Below, piece by piece: positions 1 through 10,709 of a stretch of DNA of 64,000 bases. A program made the position numbers and the translations under genes. Under the pieces are notes generated by a model, which ran no database searches, was not told where the DNA came from, and saw nothing but the letters and a program-made list of their open reading frames with translations. The DNA is from Mycocentrospora acerina (Eukaryota; Ascomycota; Dothideomycetes; Pleosporales): positions 743,821 through 807,820 of the forward strand of contig JAKUHH010000108.1 in the NCBI GenBank assembly GCA_022701365.1. Direction: 5' to 3'. How positions within the stretch are numbered: position 1 is the stretch's first letter; each line of letters starts with the position of its first letter.

Positions 1-2
1 CA

Positions 3-815
3 CGGCTCCGAGATGGCCGGCCCGCCACGGCCGATGCCCCGCCCGAGACCCCGCGCAGGCAGTCGATGCCGCTGCGAAGGCGCAGCAAGACCAACACCGG
101 CATCCTCGAGCTGCAGCTCGGCAAGACCCCCACCAGCACGCCAATCACCGACAGACACGCCGGCAAGGACCCTGTCACGCCTGCAGTCGAGCGCCATTCA
201 CGCAAAGTCTCGTTAGGCCTCCCCATCAGCATCGCCAGATCCCAGACGACCCCGGCACAAGCCACGCAGAGGCCATGGTCCCCGTCTACACCCACAATAT
301 CTGAGAGACCCGAGCAGTTCAAGAGGCCTGAGAGACCCGACAACGCAAGTGAAACCGCCCTTGTCCAGGAGGAGCGAGAGCTAGAGTACAAGCACCGTCA
401 CACGTTTATCGGCACCGCCTCCCTCGACGACTTCTTGGAAATCCTCGAGGTCAGCTCGGCCCACACCACCACGCGGGCGTCGGTTGCCAAGGCCTTTATA
501 TTTCTCGTATCGGCAGAACATCTCCACGCCCGCCAATGCTCCATTAAGAAGGAGGGCTGGGATCTTGTGTCGAGAATCTCAACCGACTCCTCCAACAGCG
601 ACTACGTTGCGCAGGCGCAAACCAAGCTGGGAGCGGTTACCTTGAAGCAGTTTTTGGATCTGATTCCGTTTGACGACAAGGGTGAAGTGGGTGCACTCAG
701 TGTTGTTGGGGCGTTTTCTGCAGGGAGTCACATGGACGCCAAGGCGAGTGCGGGGGTGGGAAGCAAAGCGGGGCAATTCAGAAAGTGGATGGTGAAGCAA
801 ATGGGCATCGCTTAG
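3..815 (+). CDS. Hypothetical protein, 5' end outside the window
   Basis: The frame is open from base 3 to a TAG at 813-815, so the gene most likely begins before the window. An in-frame ATG at 66 is possible but not compelling. The visible 5' half is rich in Pro, Ser, Thr and Arg and looks disordered. The last ~140 residues are more ordered, contain a helix-like EERELEYKH stretch, and end in a basic tail (FRKWMVKQMGIA). I recognise no domain and assign no function. It could be a fungal lineage-specific protein. Confidence 0.6.
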   Translation, partial: RLRDGRPATADAPPETPRRQSMPLRRRSKTNTGILELQLGKTPTSTPITDRHAGKDPVTPAVERHSRKVSLGLPISIARSQTTPAQATQRPWSPSTPTISERPEQFKRPERPDNASETALVQEERELEYKHRHTFIGTASLDDFLEILEVSSAHTTTRASVAKAFIFLVSAEHLHARQCSIKKEGWDLVSRISTDSSNSDYVAQAQTKLGAVTLKQFLDLIPFDDKGEVGALSVVGAFSAGSHMDAKASAGVGSKAGQFRKWMVKQMGIA

Positions 816-1960
816 GGAATTTGGACGTTTGAACCTTTTTTTGCCAAAGAAAGACTTGTTAATTTTTTTCCGTGCAGTACACTTGTACGCACATTGCATT
901 GCGTGGGCGATTCGGAAACCGTCTAGCACATGGGGTTATGGGCGTTTTGCTATTGGACAAAAAGGTGGTTAATGGAGGGTATGGGTGAGTTTCATTGCAT
1001 TCTTTCTTCTCTCTTCTCAATTCTTTTTTCCGTATACCCCCCCACGTCCGTATATCGTTATAATCAGTCTCATCTCTGCCTATTCGATTTCTATTTTTTT
1101 CCCTCGCTCGCAGACGCTCTGGAATCCTGATTGAGTTGGCAGTCTCCACAGCTGGTGACGTGGATCCAATAGGGCAGCGCTAAGACTGCCAAAAAAAACT
1201 ATTGTTGGTACGCCTTGCAGTGGATTTATCGCTGTTTCCGCCCGCGCATGAAGAGGAGGATGTTTCCGAGCCCACCAAAGATTCTGGAGATATCCGGCCA
1301 CCTGACTTGCAGAGCTTACGACGATTCGCACGGTTGTCTCACAACAAACAACACGTGCAGCTTGGGCGTTTGAGCCGCGAGACAACTGACGTATAGCATA
1401 TCGGATTCGCGGTTCGTGCGGGAGGATTTTCGACGACGCCCGGAGGACAACAGGTAAGACAAGGGTTTGTTGGGAATTTGGAATTACATTGCATTGCATC
1501 GATGGAGCGGGTCTCGTCCGCGGCATCTCACGGCAAGACGTATGCATCAATTTATGTTGATATCTCATAATACCACACTTCCCAACCTTGCTCTCAACCG
1601 CGCAGCCACGACGTGACAATGATGCATGCACACAACCTCATGACTCGGATGAGCTCTTCATCGCAGCGACATGTCCGTCACCGCGGGAGTGTGAAGTGAC
1701 AGCGGGTGGGGGTCAAGCATTGCATTGCGGGGTAGCTCAGCGAGCTCTCAGCCTCCCTCGACTGTCGACGTCATGTGAATTCCCCAACAAGCAAATCTAC
1801 CAAGGCCGTTTAATTATAGCTCTTTTTTTTTAGTTATTTGTTTCTTTTCGAAAACACCGTGCTCAGATCAGTTGGTTCATACTCACGTTTGCTTTTCTCG
1901 ACTCTCTTTCTTGCCATCTCTCTCTCTCGTTGTCTTTCCACCCTCGGCAGCACTCCCGCC
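816..1960. other. Intergenic region upstream of the PhyH-like gene
   Basis: About 1.1 kb without a credible gene. It should hold the 3' UTR of the partial gene and the promoter of the dioxygenase gene. The motif CATTGCATTGC occurs at 892-902, 1487-1497 and 1718-1728, with a near copy at 993-1002. Pyrimidine tracts precede the downstream start. Confidence 0.5.
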
Positions 1961-3022
1961 ATGCATCCCAACACGCAGCCTGACAGAAACCGGCGCAAGC
2001 CCAGTGCAAAAGCAACCATCCCCCTCGGTTTCGCCCAACCTCCTCCTCTTCCTTCTCCTCCTCCTCTCGCGACACCCACCTCCTCCAATCCCAACTCCAA
2101 CTCCAACTCCAACTCCAACCCCAACCCCTTCACTTTTGCGCGAGAATCCCTCCTCCGCGACGGCTACGTCATCCTCCCCGCCTCTCTCTTCCCATCGCTC
2201 GACCTCGCCGCCCTCCACACCGCCAGCACGCGCCTCACCGCCTCCGCCCGCGCAGGATCCTGGCCGTACATCCGTACCCTCCCCAAGCAATTCCCGCCAT
2301 GGCCCTCTTCCCCAGGCCCCGCCGGCATCTGGGGCGTCCAGCACCTGTTACACCCGTCCAACCCGGACGCCGCCGTCTTCGCAAACAGCTACTTTGCGCC
2401 TGAACTCGCCACCTGCGTAGCCACCCTCATTGGCTGCGACGAAGCAGACCTAAGCATGGAACTGTATAATCTGCTCGTCCGCCCAGACTCGGATTTCAGC
2501 CTCCGCTGGCACCGCGACGACATCCCCGACTCGGCTACCCCTGCGCAAGAAGAAGAAGCCCTACTGCTTGCGCGAGCAAAAGTCACAGGCGCCACTGGCA
2601 GTGCACACGCACAGTGGAATCTCGCCCTCGAGGATGACGAGAGCCTCGTACTCGTCCCGGGGAGTCATGTCCGGGCGCGTACCCAGGCGGAGAGAGACGC
2701 GCATCCGTACGAGGGGGTTCTACCGGGACAGATTACCGTCGAGCTGAAGAAGGGGGACGTGGCTTTTTATGATAACAATATTCTGCATAGGGGGGTGTAT
2801 AGTTCCAAGCGGGAGAGGATGACGCTGCATGGGAGTATGGGGACGGGGGGCAGGGAGCGGGCAAGGAACGTGCTGCAGCATGGGGTGGGGGAGTGGGTGG
2901 AGCAGTGCCGCTTTGAGGGGTTGGATGCGGGGTGTGCGGAGAGGGCGGAGCGGATGAGGAGGAAACTGGTGGAGTTGGGAAGAGGGAGTGGGGATGTGGG
3001 TTTTTTTGCAGAAGATGAGTAG
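1961..3022 (+). CDS. Phytanoyl-CoA dioxygenase (PhyH) family protein
   Basis: Predicted 353-aa Fe(II)/2-oxoglutarate-dependent oxygenase with no intron. The start at 1961 has a good context (cccgccATGc); the frame is open further upstream to 1838, but that part reads like 5' UTR. The iron triad is visible: H-x-D in WHRDD (His184, Asp186) and a distal His near residue 276 (LHRG), followed by an Arg about ten residues later (SKRERM) suited to 2-oxoglutarate binding. An Asn-Ser repeat encoded by CAACTC tandem units (about 2092-2118) lies near the N-terminus. The family hydroxylates lipid acyl chains or secondary metabolites; the substrate here cannot be read from sequence. It converges on the RdRP gene. 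Confidence 0.85.
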   Translation: MHPNTQPDRNRRKPSAKATIPLGFAQPPPLPSPPPLATPTSSNPNSNSNSNSNPNPFTFARESLLRDGYVILPASLFPSLDLAALHTASTRLTASARAGSWPYIRTLPKQFPPWPSSPGPAGIWGVQHLLHPSNPDAAVFANSYFAPELATCVATLIGCDEADLSMELYNLLVRPDSDFSLRWHRDDIPDSATPAQEEEALLLARAKVTGATGSAHAQWNLALEDDESLVLVPGSHVRARTQAERDAHPYEGVLPGQITVELKKGDVAFYDNNILHRGVYSSKRERMTLHGSMGTGGRERARNVLQHGVGEWVEQCRFEGLDAGCAERAERMRRKLVELGRGSGDVGFFAEDE

Positions 3023-3137
3023 GTGGTTGGAGTCGGAACTGGAATTGGGATTTTGTGTCAAGTGCTATCGCATTGTTTAGTATTGGAGTGATGGAATGGC
3101 GTTATATACCCCACTTTTGTGTATCTATTTCATAGTA

Positions 3138-3164
3138 GAATGAGAATGAGAATGAGAATGAGAA
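3138..3164. repeat. GAATGA hexanucleotide microsatellite
   Basis: Four tandem GAATGA units plus GAA, 116 bp downstream of the PhyH-like stop codon and 109 bp before the AAG tract. It is purine-rich on the same strand as the large AAG tract. Confidence 0.9.
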
Positions 3165-3271
3165 ACCACCACGAAAGAGAACATGTCGAAAACAATCATC
3201 TCCTTGCCCTTTATAAATATATAAAATATACAAATATTAAGAACAGAAATACCTGCTGTCTTCATGATTTA

Positions 3272-3272
<1 letters not shown>

Positions 3273-3302
<30 letters not shown>

Positions 3303-4295
3303 AAGAAGAAGAAGAAGAAGAAGAAGAAGAAGAAGAAGAAGAAGAAGAAGAAGAAGAAGAAGAAGAAGAAGAAGAAGAAGAAGAAGAAGAAGAAGAAGAA
3401 GAAGAAGAAGAAGAAGAAGAAGAAGAAGAAGAAGAAGAAGAAGAAGAAGAAGAAGAAGAAGAAGAAGAAGAAGAAGAAGAAGAAGAAGAAGAAGAAGAAG
3501 AAGAAGAAGAAGAAGAAGAAGAAGAAGAAGAAGAAGAAGAAGAAGAAGAAGAAGAAGAAGAAGAAGAAGAAGAAGAAGAAGAAGAAGAAGAAGAAGAAGA
3601 AGAAGAAGAAGAAGAAGAAGAAGAAGAAGAAGAAGAAGAAGAAGAAGAAGAAGAAGAAGAAGAAGAAGAAGAAGAAGAAGAAGAAGAAGAAGAAGAAGAA
3701 GAAGAAGAAGAAGAAGAAGAAGAAGAAGAAGAAGAAGAAGAAGAAGAAGAAGAAGAAGAAGAAGAAGAAGAAGAAGAAGAAGAAGAAGAAGAAGAAGAAG
3801 AAGAAGAAGAAGAAGAAGAAGAAGAAGAAGAAGAAGAAGAAGAAGAAGAAGAAGAAGAAGAAGAAGAAGAAGAAGAAGAAGAAGAAGAAGAAGAAGAAGA
3901 AGAAGAAGAAGAAGAAGAAGAAGAAGAAGAAGAAGAAGAAGAAGAAGAAGAAGAAGAAGAAGAAGAAGAAGAAGAAGAAGAAGAAGAAGAAGAAGAAGAA
4001 GAAGAAGAAGAAGAAGAAGAAGAAGAAGAAGAAGAAGAAGAAGAAGAAGAAGAAGAAGAAGAAGAAGAAGAAGAAGAAGAAGAAGAAGAAGAAGAAGAAG
4101 AAGAAGAAGAAGAAGAAGAAGAAGAAGAAGAAGAAGAAGAAGAAGAAGAAGAAGAAGAAGAAGAAGAAGAAGAAGAAGAAGAAGAAGAAGAAGAAGAAGA
4201 AGAAGAAGAAGAAGAAGAAGAAGAAGAAGAAGAAGAAGAAGAAGAAGAAGAAGAAGAAGAAGAAGAAGAAGAAGAAGAAGAAGAAGAAGAAGAAG
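3273..4295. repeat. Giant perfect (AAG)341 / (CTT)341 triplet repeat
   Basis: 1,023 bp of uninterrupted AAG on the + strand with no substitution or indel, ending in GAG GAA. It lies 250 bp past the PhyH-like stop codon and 384 bp past the RdRP stop codon (minus strand), so both 3' UTRs point into it. Both strands are open (poly-Lys, poly-Leu), but these are not treated as genes. GAA/TTC tracts of this length are known in other systems to form triplex or R-loop structures and to be unstable; that is established for the sequence class, not shown for this locus. Confidence 0.97.
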
Positions 4296-4452
4296 GAGGA
4301 AATGGTGATGATAGTTGACCACAGAGTATATAGCAGAATACTTACTTACACACTTATTTACTTCTGCACTTATTTACTTACATACTCATATACAGAAGGG
4401 GACACTTTTTTTTAAAAAAAAAAATCACGAGAAAGAGAGATTTTGTTTGTGA

Positions 4453-4470
4453 ATATATATATATATATAT
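4453..4470. repeat. (AT)9 dinucleotide repeat
   Basis: Nine AT units in the presumed 3' flank of the RdRP gene, in an otherwise AT-rich spacer between the AAG tract and the RdRP stop codon. Confidence 0.9.
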
Positions 4471-4679
4471 GAGTGTGTGAGTAACTGTTTTATTACACAG
4501 CTATGAATGGCTCAGTGAGATCTTGGCACGCTTGCTCAAAACCAATCTACAAAAGACAGTCTTATGAGGCTCAAAATATTGTAATCAAGTCTTGGTGGAT
4601 AAACACCAATTTCAGTCCAACTGCTAGACAAAAGTCGAGACTTTTTTGTAAAAAAAACAAACAAACTCCCCCCCCTCAC

Positions 4680-7600
4680 TCACGGTGTCATATGCTCCAA
4701 TGCACTCTCAAATTCATCCTCACTATCATCATCATCTTCCTCATAATCGTCAAGCTCCATTGGCGTCTTTATAGGCTTTGGCTTTAGATTTGCCCGAATC
4801 GTGGCAATCATAACCCTGGCATTCGGTTCATTGTCGGCTTTCAATCGCGCCAATTCCCTACCCGCCATTTGGAACACAAACGTCGCCTTTTCGGGCCAAT
4901 GATACTTTGCATACAAGGTAGACGCTCTGATGTATGTCCATAGTGACAAATTAGGATTCAGATAGGCTTCTACCCAGGGTCTGATTTCAGGGTCAGACGT
5001 CTTGTTTGGCTGAAGGGCGAGGTATCTTTCGTGACATTCCGTTATCAATGCAATGTAATGCTCATTCGATTGGTCCTTGCGGAAGCCGGCTGCCCAAGTA
5101 CGGTAGATTGACTCAATTCCTTCCTTGAGGCAACGCAGCTCCTCGTTGATAATCGGGTTTTGTTTGCCGTCGACGTGCCTATATGGGTATAGTAGAGCTT
5201 TGTCCTGCTCGTTAGTATTTGAAAATTGCTCGTTGACCTGCTTCAACGTCTCTATATTGTGTGCTTTTACAACTTCAAAGTACAGGTAATCAAGCGCCTG
5301 ATCAGATTTGTACTTGTAATTTTTGTTCCTAATTTTTTCACCCTCGTTCGTCCCCTTCACCTTGGAACATTCCTCCATCGCCTTTTTGTATGCTGGTTGC
5401 TTTGGCGGGTGTATCCTTAAGATACGTTTTACGAAATGATCAAAGTTGGTTTGTGTGAATGTGTAGCCCTGCTTGGTTGCGTCAACAAGAAGGTCATGCA
5501 TATCAAACAACTTCTCTAATACAAAAGAAGACATGCAGTTCTCTTTGTAGATTTGTGCCTCTGCAAAGTTTGTGACCAGACCGAGCAGCGAAGATATCTT
5601 TCGAAACTCGAATGCTTCCTCGAGGAAACTGTCGACGGTGTTCATGTCAGTCGTGTCCATAATTTCCCCAAGCTTTCTCGTATCCTTCCTGATGCCGTAC
5701 TTTGAAGGATCTGGAGATTCGACCGGTGCTGGGGCGTTCTTGAATGGGTCCACAAGCTTGGGCTCCCAACACAGCCAAAATATATCACCATCATAATCGC
5801 CGCCTTGCAGTTTTCCTGCCAAGGGATATTCACCCTTTGATGGAAACACCACTAAATCAACAAGATGAGAAAGCTCTGGTCTTATTACAGCCTTCACCTT
5901 CTGTATATCAGATCTTCGACAAGCTGGTTGGCGCGCAACAAGTATATCCATGTCTCTGAGGCAGACGTACTTTTCGTCAGTCAGTTCATCAACAAACGAT
6001 GACGAGAATTGGACATGCACTTCTCCAGGTTTCAAAATTCCAACTGGGTCTGCCACCCCATATATAAATGTAGACTTTGGTAGAGGAGTGCGTAATTTGG
6101 ACTCTTGAAATAGCTGTCGGTTTTGAATGAAACGAGCAAGATTTTTCGCAAGAAACGAGGAATCAACTGGAGAGAATCCCGATTCAAGAAGAAGTTTGAT
6201 TTTTTCTTCCAGAGAAGCTGGCAGTGATGCTTTCCACTGTACATCGCCAGTGTCCCTGGATTTCATGCCGTTCCTGTGTACCCACTCGTATATTCTCGCT
6301 GGGGTTGACAGACATTCTAGCAGCTGTTTCCTTTGTGCATCAAGACAGAATTTCATAAACTCGGCGATTTCAGTCTTTGGAATTCCTCGGTCGACCATAA
6401 TCTGGATGAAAGATATGTGCAGGTCGGACGGAATTGGTGCTGAGCTATAGTTGGACACATCGAAAGTCAGGCGATGAGGATCATACGCTTGATCAGATAG
6501 ATCCGTATCCTCCGGGTGTGGTTCGAATTTGCTTTGGCTATCGCTGATTTCAATCCAAACGTTCGTGTGAGATGATTCTTTTGTGTAAGATTCTGCGCTA
6601 ATCATCCACAGTCCCTTTGCCCCTCCGATACGTCCTTGAAAGGCACTAGGAAGTGCCCCAGTCAATCCCGTAGCCTTTTTGTAGAGATCCCAAATAAGTC
6701 TCATAGCGCCAACAGATATCCGAGAGCAGCCGTCGTTCATGACTTGGTTCCTGGGGAAAGGTCTCCAATGGAGGCTCCTGTCATTGAATTGCGTTGCTTC
6801 CCGATTTCCGCTGTTGGAAAATACGTCTGCTACACGTATAACCTGTGAGGGCAAGAACACCAGAGTTGGTATTGTTTTGGAAAGACCCAAATCAATTCGC
6901 GCAAACGCCTTGAGGAAGGGCTGATTTCTATTAGGATGAAAGGGCAAGAACCAATTCAGCATTTCCCCAATAGTGAGAGGTTTATCGATCCCGCAACCAT
7001 GAAGAGCAAACAAAACTAGCCTTTTGTCGTGTAGCTTCTCTTTTTTCTTCAAAGAGGATTTCGTCTTGAGTGGCTCCACGTGGAATACTCGCCATTTGCG
7101 TCCTAAAAATGAGTGTTCAGTAAGCAACCATGTTTTCCAAGCTTCGTCAATGTGTTGCATGTCAGCCGCAGAGAATCGGCTCGATCCCGTCCGCAACACA
7201 GGAGCTTGGAGGTACAAGAACCGATCTGAGCCGAATTTTCTTTGCAAGCGACACGAGTTGTCCGCTTGCACCGGTGAAAGTTGAAGATTGAATACCGGCC
7301 CAAATTGCTTGGAGCTCAGCGAAATTTGCCCCTTGAATGTATATCCTTCGTATTGACGCTTCGGAGCTTGCCACAGGCGAACCGACTCGCGTTGAAGTAT
7401 ACGAGATATTTTTGAATGAGCCTGAATAGATACCCAAAACTTCTCTGGATCTGACTGGCATATCGAGATATCAACATCACACATCAGATCTTGCATTGAA
7501 ATCGAATGCTGAAGAGCTATGCGCTGGCATATGAATGCAAGGAAAAAGGGCATAGTTTTTAGATGACGTGGAATATCATCAACGAAAAGACCTTGCTTTA

Positions 7601-9419
7601 CTATATTCGCAATGTGGTATGATACGCGGGAAGGAGAGTCGAGCAAGTCAGTTGCTTGTGGAGTCTTTGCCCGCAATGGCGATACACCGACCGACGAACT
7701 CGTGGACCGTAGGGTTGGGTTTTTTGAGGAAGCAAGCTCGGTTGGGGCTGGAAATGAAGTTGCAGTCTCCTGTGGTTGCCGATCGAAGCTGCTGGCCTTC
7801 GTCGGTGAGCGATATCCCGATGCTTTGCCCAACGTTCGAGTGTTATCGTAAGTAGGCCTTAACAGAGGAGTGGAAGCCGACACACGCTCATCCTCAACTC
7901 TGCATGATGCGTCAAGGAGGCCATCTTCATCGATAGAGCCGAAAGTAGATGTGCTCTCTCGATTCTCCTGGGACAGAATTCGTGCATCCTCCTGCTTACG
8001 CAACTCCCTTTCTAGCTTCCTTCCCACCGTCACCAGGTCATTATCATTCAATGAGCCCATCATAGTTGAGCTCGTCCTTGTCGATTCATCGTATCGCATA
8101 TGGTCTCCACCAAAGGATGTGAAAGAGGTAGTAGCAGTGTCTGCTTGCGTTTGCTGAGACGAGCTCACTGTATTGCTGAAAGACGTGGAAGCCGTATCTG
8201 CTTGTGTTTGCTGTGAGGAGGTCACTGTGTTATTGAACGATGCGTTGGCAGAAGATGCGGCTGTTGGAACGGCATGAAACGATCGTGCCATGTCAAGTGT
8301 TGGTTTCTTGAACACGGGAGACGGAGGAAGCATCTGAGGCTTGGGCGTTCTTGTAGATACAGATTTCGGTAAATTGTGGGTACGCTGTATTTGTCTCTCG
8401 ACTTTCGACAACTTGGGAGACTTTTCACCGTCATTCGTGCTATCCGAGGGTCGCTTCCTAGCGTTGTGACGCAAATCGAAATGGGGACTTGACTGTACCT
8501 TCCTCTGTACCGACCGCACAGATATGGTCGGTGATGGTGGTGTAGCCCATTCATCTTCGTCGATTTCGTCTTCATCAGTGGGCGAACCTGGATCAAAGGC
8601 GACTGGAGGTTGAGAGTGTGGCTCTGCTTTTGTAGTTCGGTAGTCATGGAAGATATCTGCAGATCTAGATGGCTGGCTTGCTGCAACCCTATTAGCATTT
8701 ATGGTCTTACATGTTTCCATGTACACTTTGAATTGCAGCCATTGCAAGCACATAACTTGTAGAATGGCTCAGGTATAACAATAAGCAAATTGACTGCATG
8801 GTGGACCCAGTCACTCTCTCCACAAAGAATAAATACGAAAAGCGATTAATACAAGTGAGACTGACACAAGCATGGCATTCCATGGACAAGAACATAGTAC
8901 GTGAAAAGCCAGGCTGTCAGTCAACCGATTTGGTGACGTGAGTGGTCGCCGTAGTTTGGCAGGAAAACAAATCCTCCTAAACTTACAAAGTGGCGACTTC
9001 AAGTTCTGTAATGATTGGTTCCTTGCCGTCGCTGGTGTACTAATCTTTGGGCCTCCAGGGGACTGCGGCATCAAAGTCCTTAGCTTACCATGCAGTAATT
9101 CCAGGCGCGCCTTAGGATCAAGGAATGCTGCCGAATCATCAAGAAGCGCTAAAGCTTCGTAAAGACCTTTAGGATTCGAATAGAACAGGTATTGCATTGC
9201 GCTATATGCCTTGTCCGCAGTGGTACGGCTGTGTGCAGGAGACCGATTATCTCGCTCTCGCAGTCCAAGTCGCCATTTTGTCTCAAGCTCGCGAATAAGA
9301 CTGGCAAGCGCAGTTCCGGACTTCGGGTGGTGTGGAGTAAGTGGTGCGGTTAAGGCTGGTCCAGAGCGAATACCCGCACCTCCGTTGTGGCTCCCTTGTA
9401 GACGAGGGGACCGTCGCAT
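4680..9419 (-). CDS. RNA-dependent RNA polymerase of the RNA-silencing type
   Basis: Large RdRP that makes dsRNA from single-stranded RNA in fungal quelling or meiotic silencing. The catalytic DYDGD motif within GGDYDGDIFW is encoded at 5798-5784, matching the QDE-1/Rdp1 DxDGD active site, so the enzyme looks intact. The main exon ends at 4680. An upstream exon runs from ATG 9419 to 8987, where a GTAAGT donor follows (8986-8981). Two acceptors keep the frame: one ending at 8756 (231-nt intron, 1,502 aa) and one ending at 8681 with a GCTAAT branch-like site (306-nt intron, 1,477 aa); a split intron is also possible. The first ~350 residues are Ser/Thr-rich and disordered and carry a short tandem repeat. 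The C-terminus is acidic (EEDDDDSEDEFE). The paralogue type (QDE-1, SAD-1 or RRP-3) is not resolved. Confidence 0.93.
8121..8234 (-). repeat. 57-bp tandem duplication inside the RdRP coding region
   Basis: Two adjacent 57-bp copies (8121-8177 and 8178-8234) encode a 19-residue repeat containing NTV-SSQQTQADTA. The copies differ at several positions. The repeat sits in the disordered N-terminal part, so it is probably tolerated rather than functional. Confidence 0.8.
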
Positions 9420-9977
9420 GACTCCAATGCCATGCAACTGCTGCCTAAAATGATTTAGAAATTTGGGCAATTCCAAGAAGACTATCAAAAAGATTAACGT
9501 TGGGAGTGACCGGGGGAACGCGGGAACAAGCCTGAAAGGCTGGAGACAAGATGTGCCTGAGGCTGCAGTTGCTAGGGGACGTAAATCGTCCAAGCTCTCG
9601 TGCGCCCCGCGAACACGTCCTCGCGCTTTGTCACGGCATCACGGGAATTGCACGGACCCGATCTTATTGCTTGTTTTGATTCATGCCACCCGCGTAGGCT
9701 ATGGCACCTGAACACCTTGTCGAGGGTGTGATATGAATGCATAATACTTGTATGCCAATATCTCACAGTGTCGGACTTCTTCATGAGTTGATTAGAAGAG
9801 GGTCGGCAACTGCGGACAACTAAGAACAACGTCACATTGAGAGGCCAAGATGTGATATCCAAGAAGGTCGTGTAGATTTGTATGCTTTTCGCACCACGGC
9901 AGATGCCTGGCCATGCAATAGGTATTTGTAAATTCAATGAAACCCCGCCTCTCCACATGTGCGCCTCGCTTCCATAT
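9420..9977. other. Spacer between RdRP start and TCTP stop
   Basis: 558 bp holding the TCTP 3' UTR and the RdRP promoter/5' UTR, both on the minus strand. A TTTTAG acceptor-like site just upstream of the RdRP ATG (about 9452) could end a 5' UTR intron. The frame is open to 9593, but without an ATG. Confidence 0.45.
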
Positions 9978-10709
9978 TTAAACCTTCTCCTCCTTAAGGC
10001 CGTGCTTCCAGACCGTGACGTAGGGAGTGGTGCCGTCCTCACGGTAGTTAAGGAGGATGATCATGGCATCGGGGTCCATGGACTCGCCAGTCAGGAACTC
10101 GTAGTCCTTGAAGTTGGCAATGATCTTCTTGGCGAAAGCCTGGGCACCCTTCTCGAAGGCCTCGACTTGGTCGGGGTTCTTCTCCTGGAGATACGCCTTG
10201 ACCTTCTTCATGTAAGCTGTAGAAAGTTAGTTGCGCCCATGCTATTTTGCGTCGAATCTCGTACTCTTGAGGTAGGTAAGGTAGCCCTTCTTGTCGAAGC
10301 TGGTCTCGTTCAAGCGGAAGGAGTGAACAACGTCGATGACAGTGGCTTGCGAGTCGTCGGCACCCTCCTCAGCCTCCTCAGCGGATGCGTTGGCACCAGT
10401 ATCTGAGGTACTATTAGAACATTGCTGGGGTTACTTGGCTGCCATACACACCGAATGTCTCGCCTCCAACTGTGATCCTGGCGCAGTCGGCCTCGTAAGC
10501 GACACCATCAATCTCCTTTAGGTCATACGAGTCGGAGATGATCTCGTCGCCAGAAATAACGTCCTGCAGAGCCGCGTCAGCACAATGTGCGCAGAGAGTG
10601 AAGAGGGCGAGGTTGAGAGCGCCTCAGAGTGCCGAAAGGAGAAGGTGGGGTAGTTGCGCAGTGGTGGGTGAGTGTAGGCAAGCGGAGGACGGACCTTGAA
10701 GATAATCAT
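9978..10709 (-). CDS. tma19: Translationally controlled tumour protein (TCTP) homologue
   Basis: Four exons: 10709-10695, 10563-10452, 10402-10265, 10216-9978, giving 167 aa, the usual TCTP length. The first exon encodes only MIIFK, the classic TCTP N-terminus. The following exons give DVISGDEIISDSY, then SFRLNETSFDKKGYLTYLK, then YMKKVKAYL and the C-terminal TVWKHGLKEEKV, all characteristic. All introns have GT...AG ends and phases agree. TCTP is an abundant cytosolic protein linked to translation, growth and stress in eukaryotes. It is transcribed divergently from the sphingolipid hydroxylase gene. Confidence 0.96.

Noticed and set aside
1872..2420. Pro/Ser-rich frames overlapping the PhyH-like gene on both strands
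   Set aside because: They are shadows of the CTC/CCT-rich N-terminal coding region. The iron-binding motifs fix the real frame.
3237..4415. Open frames of 361 and 383 residues (poly-Leu, poly-Lys) over the AAG tract
   Set aside because: They exist only because AAG/CTT has no stop codon. There is no other sequence or start context to support a protein.
9882..10406. 174-residue open frame antisense to TCTP
   Set aside because: It spans TCTP exons and introns; the minus-strand TCTP model explains the sequence completely.
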